This document shows positions 60,191 through 64,000 of a stretch of 64,000 bases of DNA, piece after piece. This DNA is from Prunella strophiata (taxonomy: Eukaryota > Chordata > Aves > Passeriformes > Prunellidae): assembly GCA_036583965.1 (NCBI GenBank), contig JAZBQD010000030.1, forward strand, positions 54,685,551 to 54,749,550, read 5' to 3'. A model generated the notes under the pieces. The model was not told where the DNA came from. It did no database searches and was given only the letters and a program-made list of their open reading frames with translations. Both the position numbers and the translations under genes were made by a program. Position 1 is the stretch's first letter; each line of letters starts with the position of its first letter.

Positions 60191-61103
60191 TCACCTCCCA
60201 AAGTTAATTGCCAGCAGCTCTAAGATTTTCTCAGTCAGTGATATATGTATTCTAGGGTGAAATTCGTAAGGCCTAGACAATTTGAAAAATTTTAACTTAT
60301 CTCCATTCTTTCTAATCTATTTTTTCCTATTATGAACTGAATTGCCATTTCTTTGTCTTCAGTGTTCACTTTTGTGGCTCTCTGATCACCACTGATCCTG
60401 CAAATAGCTTTTCCTACTAATGTGTAGCAAACCAACTCTCTTCTCTCTCTTGCTAATAGTGGTTTCTTACTATTGCACTTAATGGTTTTCTTTAGGACAT
60501 TTTCCTACCTTTACAGCCCCCAACAGAAGTACACAGAGATGTTACACAGACTAGATGAAGGGCATTGAAAGACAATTTTCATAATTTGGGACTTCACAGA
60601 GGCACTAGAATTACAAGAGCAGCTGAAGGTAGTTATGACAGTATTGGCAGGTTGCAGATGTCCCTATGCTCATAGTCTCAGAGAAAACCTGACCTGATCT
60701 GATTGAAACAAGAACCAGAACTAAATAGAATAAAAGAAAACATTGCAGAGGGACCAAGGATCTTGAACACAAAGATCAAGTATTAAATCAAGGAGAGGGT
60801 TAAATGAAATAGGGCACCCTGTTTGTAAAATTGACTGATATAATGTGTTTTGCTTAAAGGAGACTCAGTTGCTTCATAATGCCACTCTTTAATGTTTTAG
60901 GGCTACTAATTCATTTTAGTTAATCATGTTGTTCTGTATTCCTGTCAGTCCATGAAAACATCCTGAGTGTTGCTTTTGTCACCCAGCTTTTTTACTCTTT
61001 TGAGGTGACAAGGAAACAAGGGGAGAAGAGAGATGATTACAGAGTAACAGGTTAAAGACAGAGTTTATTCTGCAATGAGCTCTTATACTATTGCCCAGTA
61101 TTC
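60191..61103. other. Unique sequence, possibly very old repeat DNA
   Basis: Sequence between 60240 and 60520 has the texture of an old LINE fragment but matches nothing I can name. Confidence 0.4.
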
Positions 61104-61200
61104 TTTTTTTTTTTTTCTTTAGTTAGTTTTTTGGAGTTTGTTTGCTTTGATTTGTTTTGTTTTGTATTTTGTTGGGTTTGGGGTTTTGGTTTTTTTTCTT

Positions 61201-61253
<53 letters not shown>
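61104..61253 (+). repeat. T-rich block ending in T51
   Basis: A 150-bp stretch of T runs with scattered G (TTTGTTTTGT-type units), closed by 51 consecutive T at 61203-61253. The poly-phenylalanine and poly-lysine frames here are artefacts. Run length in assemblies is often inaccurate for tracts this long. Confidence 0.95.
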
Positions 61254-61254
<1 letters not shown>

Positions 61255-64000
61255 GAGGGTTGTGTGAGCTATTCAGCAATATTTCTGAAATCCTGGCCAA
61301 AGTTCTGCACACCAGCTCCTGTCAGGCTCTTGTGTCTGTCACACATGAGTGAGATCAATCAAACGCCCTATCTGTTCCCAATGAAGTGTAGATATACAGA
61401 GAGATCTGGTTCTTCTCTTGTTCTGGGGCATGAAGCATTTTGAACCTCTGATCTTTCTATAATCATTCCAGGAACATTCCCCTTTAATGCTAGAGGCCTT
61501 TACCTCCAGATTTTGTAGTGGTCACTCCTGCTATCCTTCTACCATTAATGCATCTTTGATTTTTCCACCCCTGTAGCTCTGTGTGTAGGTTGAAGTGAGT
61601 TGGGATTTCTGTCTAGGAAGTTTGTCTCTGTCAAGAGCCCTACAGTCAGCAGGCAGCTTTCAGTGCCACAGGATGGGCTTTCAGAAAAAAAAAGTCAATG
61701 CTTGATAGCCAAATGCAATATAGTATTTTAAGGTCTTAAAGTAGTAAAAAATCTCCACAAGTCAACATGGATATCCTTTATGACAGCATTTTGTTTCTTT
61801 GGAGGTGTTTCTCTGCATATTCTGAAGATTCAGTTGACTGCTGTCTCACCACTGAATGTATGATGTGCTTATGACAGTGGAGCCTAAATCAAAGTAGAGG
61901 GCTTTAACTTAGCAGCCTGTGGCTCATTCAGAGGTTTTTCCTCACTTGTGTAGTTCTCCACTTGTACTCCACTCTGCAGAATTTCCCCCAAAGTTGAAAT
62001 CCTTTGTTTATATTTCAGTCTGCCAGGATTCAGGTGCTCAGTGAGAGCCCATAGGCCTATGGCTAAGGTTTACCTCTACACAGTGGAGGAGTTCCCTCTG
62101 TCCATTTTCCAAGCCAACCAGAAGCTGTGTAGCACAGTTAGCAAGATGCTGAGTACAAGCTAATAAATTGCCATGATTGGCAGTGTTCATTAGCTCTGAC
62201 TCAGTGCAGTCAGCTTGGCCTCAGCACTGCTGGTGAGCTTATGTGGCTTCCAGTTGTCTCCAACCCGGAACAGAACAAACACTCAGCAGGCTGGTGTCAT
62301 CACCCACACCATGCTACAGTAGACTTTGCACAACATTTACAGCACCACAGAGCCCCAGAAACAGAGTGCTCTGCGAGCAGAGAAGAAGTCTCCTTCAATG
62401 GATTGATGTCCCCTGTCCCTTAAAAGTCCCGCCTCAGTTTCCTGGCTGAGGTCTGGGAAACTGAGGTCCCCTCAGGTCCCCGTGGGCAAGGGGCAGTGCG
62501 TGCCATGGAGGTGTGTTGGTGCCAGCTGGCAGGGCTGCCCATGCCTGCCCATCAGCTGCTCCCAGGCACAGCTCACCTTGGCTGCTCTGCCTGCCTCCCT
62601 CTCCCTAGGCAGCAATTTGTGTGCAGCTTCACCGTCCGGCTGCTGGTTCTCATTAAACTTCCAGTAATGAAATTACCTCTTGTGACTTCTCTCCAACTTT
62701 TGTGCTGGCTCAAAAGTGGGTTCAGATTTGCTACTGCCCCTGTTCTGCCAGGGAAGGTGTAATAGATGGACAGGCAGAGATTCAGTTAAAAATAACCACA
62801 GTGAACGAGAATCAGACTTGCTCTTTGCGCTTGGACTGCATTTTTATATTATTTCGATACTGTATTACACAGATCTGATCTGGGAGCATACTGCCTTCCA
62901 GCTCTCATTTCCACACTCATCACCAGAGGCTGCCCTCCCTTTGGCAGAGCTTAAAGGCTCAGCAGATTCTTTGTAAGTGGGAACTGAGAAATGATTCATG
63001 TTAAAAGAACCATTTTTTTAAACTTTTTTTTTAATGGCCCTAGTATGGTTTTGGGTATAGCCAGGCAAATGATTGAACTGAGGCAGCTGGGGGGATGTGG
63101 TGGAGGGGGAGAATGGGTCAGAAACAAGGCCCTGTGCTACTCACCAACAGTCAAGAACTTCATATCCCTCAGTGCAGAGCTGTTACCAGAAGCAAATCCC
63201 TGTTCCTTAGTCTCCCGTATTTCTATGTGTTTTGTCTTCACAGTTTGGTAGCTTATAGGAGCTGGTCCCAGGAGAGAAATTGAATAATAAAAAATGTGAA
63301 TTTGTAAACTGATGGAAATGTTTTTACTAGAAAATTGAAAATTTTGCATGTGCTTGATGTCTTGATGTTCTTCTGTATTTGTGGCATTTCAGCTTTCATG
63401 ACTGCATGATCTCCCCAGTACTTTGTTGTTCATGTTCCTTGTTCAGTATGGGAGATGACCAAAAATGTTCACTTTAGATTTTCCAAGAGGTGAGATAAAG
63501 AGCAAAAAAGTTTGATCTCAATAAGATTTAACTGTGTTATGGTCTGTAGCTGAGTTAATTGTTTTGGGTATCAATAGTATGACAAAAAATTCAAGGCCAC
63601 TTGGGGTTGGCTGTGGAAAATGACAAGTATAATGAGGAACATAAGTCCCATTGCCTTCATGTTTGTTTTGTTTTCCTTCATGGAAAGAGTTGACAGATGT
63701 GAGTGGAGCATTTTGCCCTTGGGATTATTACTAGCTTCTTAATCAAGGAAATCTGAGTTATTTGACTATGTTGCCAACTCTTCTCTGGTCCCCACTCCAG
63801 CTGAGACAGGTTATAGATAGGACAAGATTTTGAAATGACATTCACATTCAAAGCATTGTTTGGTGAAGAAGCAAAGAGCCATTACCACTTTAAGAGAATC
63901 TGTCACCTTGTCCTCTAGAAGAAAGGCAACAACAATCTTTTCCAATAATGCACCTGTTATCTCCCTCCTGGAATTTATCAGGCAAGAAACATATTGATCC
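61254..64000. other. Unique sequence, nothing recognised
   Basis: About 2.7 kb without a recognisable repeat or exon. 62230-62760 is GC-richer than average and therefore open in several frames. It holds an 11-bp inverted repeat (62432-62442 and 62456-62466). A G-rich stretch with GGGGGG and GGGGG runs lies near 63090-63118. Confidence 0.5.

Noticed and set aside
61088..61443. Poly-lysine and poly-phenylalanine frames
   Set aside because: They are translations of the T-rich block and T51 run.
1..64000. CRISPR array, tRNA or rRNA genes, bacterial-type operons
   Set aside because: No regularly spaced direct repeats, no cloverleaf with the usual A and B boxes and no rRNA-like sequence were seen; the window is vertebrate nuclear DNA.

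Overview
This window reads as nuclear DNA of a bird. The main evidence is a set of CR1 non-LTR retrotransposon fragments with the typical avian 3' tails, plus two endogenous-retrovirus LTRs that begin with the TGTCCT..GGTT.CAGCT type of end that I know to be abundant in Neoaves, especially passerines. The placement within birds is an inference. Base composition is AT-rich, with many long T or A tracts, no CpG island and long stretches of unique sequence. This is what an intron or a gene-poor intergenic region looks like.

I found no protein-coding gene, rRNA, tRNA or known microRNA that I can name. Three short stretches look like exons: 6065-6319 and 4252-4304 on the minus strand, which are phase-compatible with each other, and 12326-12402 on the plus strand. 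They have canonical splice sites and open frames, but in 64 kb such matches also arise by chance, so they are low-confidence candidates. Most ATG-to-stop frames in the window are chance frames or run through repeats.

Layout. 1-3 kb: unique, with a G/T-rich tract. 3-4.3 kb: an ancient CR1 (3020-3440), a younger CR1 (4011-4234) and a candidate exon 17 bp beyond it. 6-12.4 kb: the two other candidate exons, a MIR/L2-like 3' tail (7928-7970), a CR1 (8225-8655) and a region open on both strands (9.6-10.15 kb). 12.4-33.5 kb: almost entirely unique, broken by a T29 tract (15372-15400) and an internal CR1 reverse-transcriptase fragment (16012-16342). 33.5-34.1 kb: a perfect 13-bp hairpin, then a CR1. 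34.1-43.6 kb: unique, with microsatellites and short tandem duplications. 43.6-45.6 kb: a repeat cluster of two convergent CR1s and an LTR (45029-45593). 47.8-48 kb: a diverged dimer next to a TATA motif. 51983-52438: a solo LTR with a near-perfect 5-bp target duplication. 55.9-58.8 kb: two convergent CR1s bracketing unique sequence with the character of a developmental enhancer. 59.6-60.2 kb: another ancient CR1. 61.1-61.25 kb: a T-rich block ending in 51 consecutive T.

The repeats fall into several age layers: ancient CR1 and MIR/L2 remnants, mid-age CR1s of at least three tail types, and LTRs. I see no evidence of a new biological system here. The best leads are the candidate exons, the candidate conserved element near 57.3-58.1 kb and the diverged dimer near 47.8 kb.
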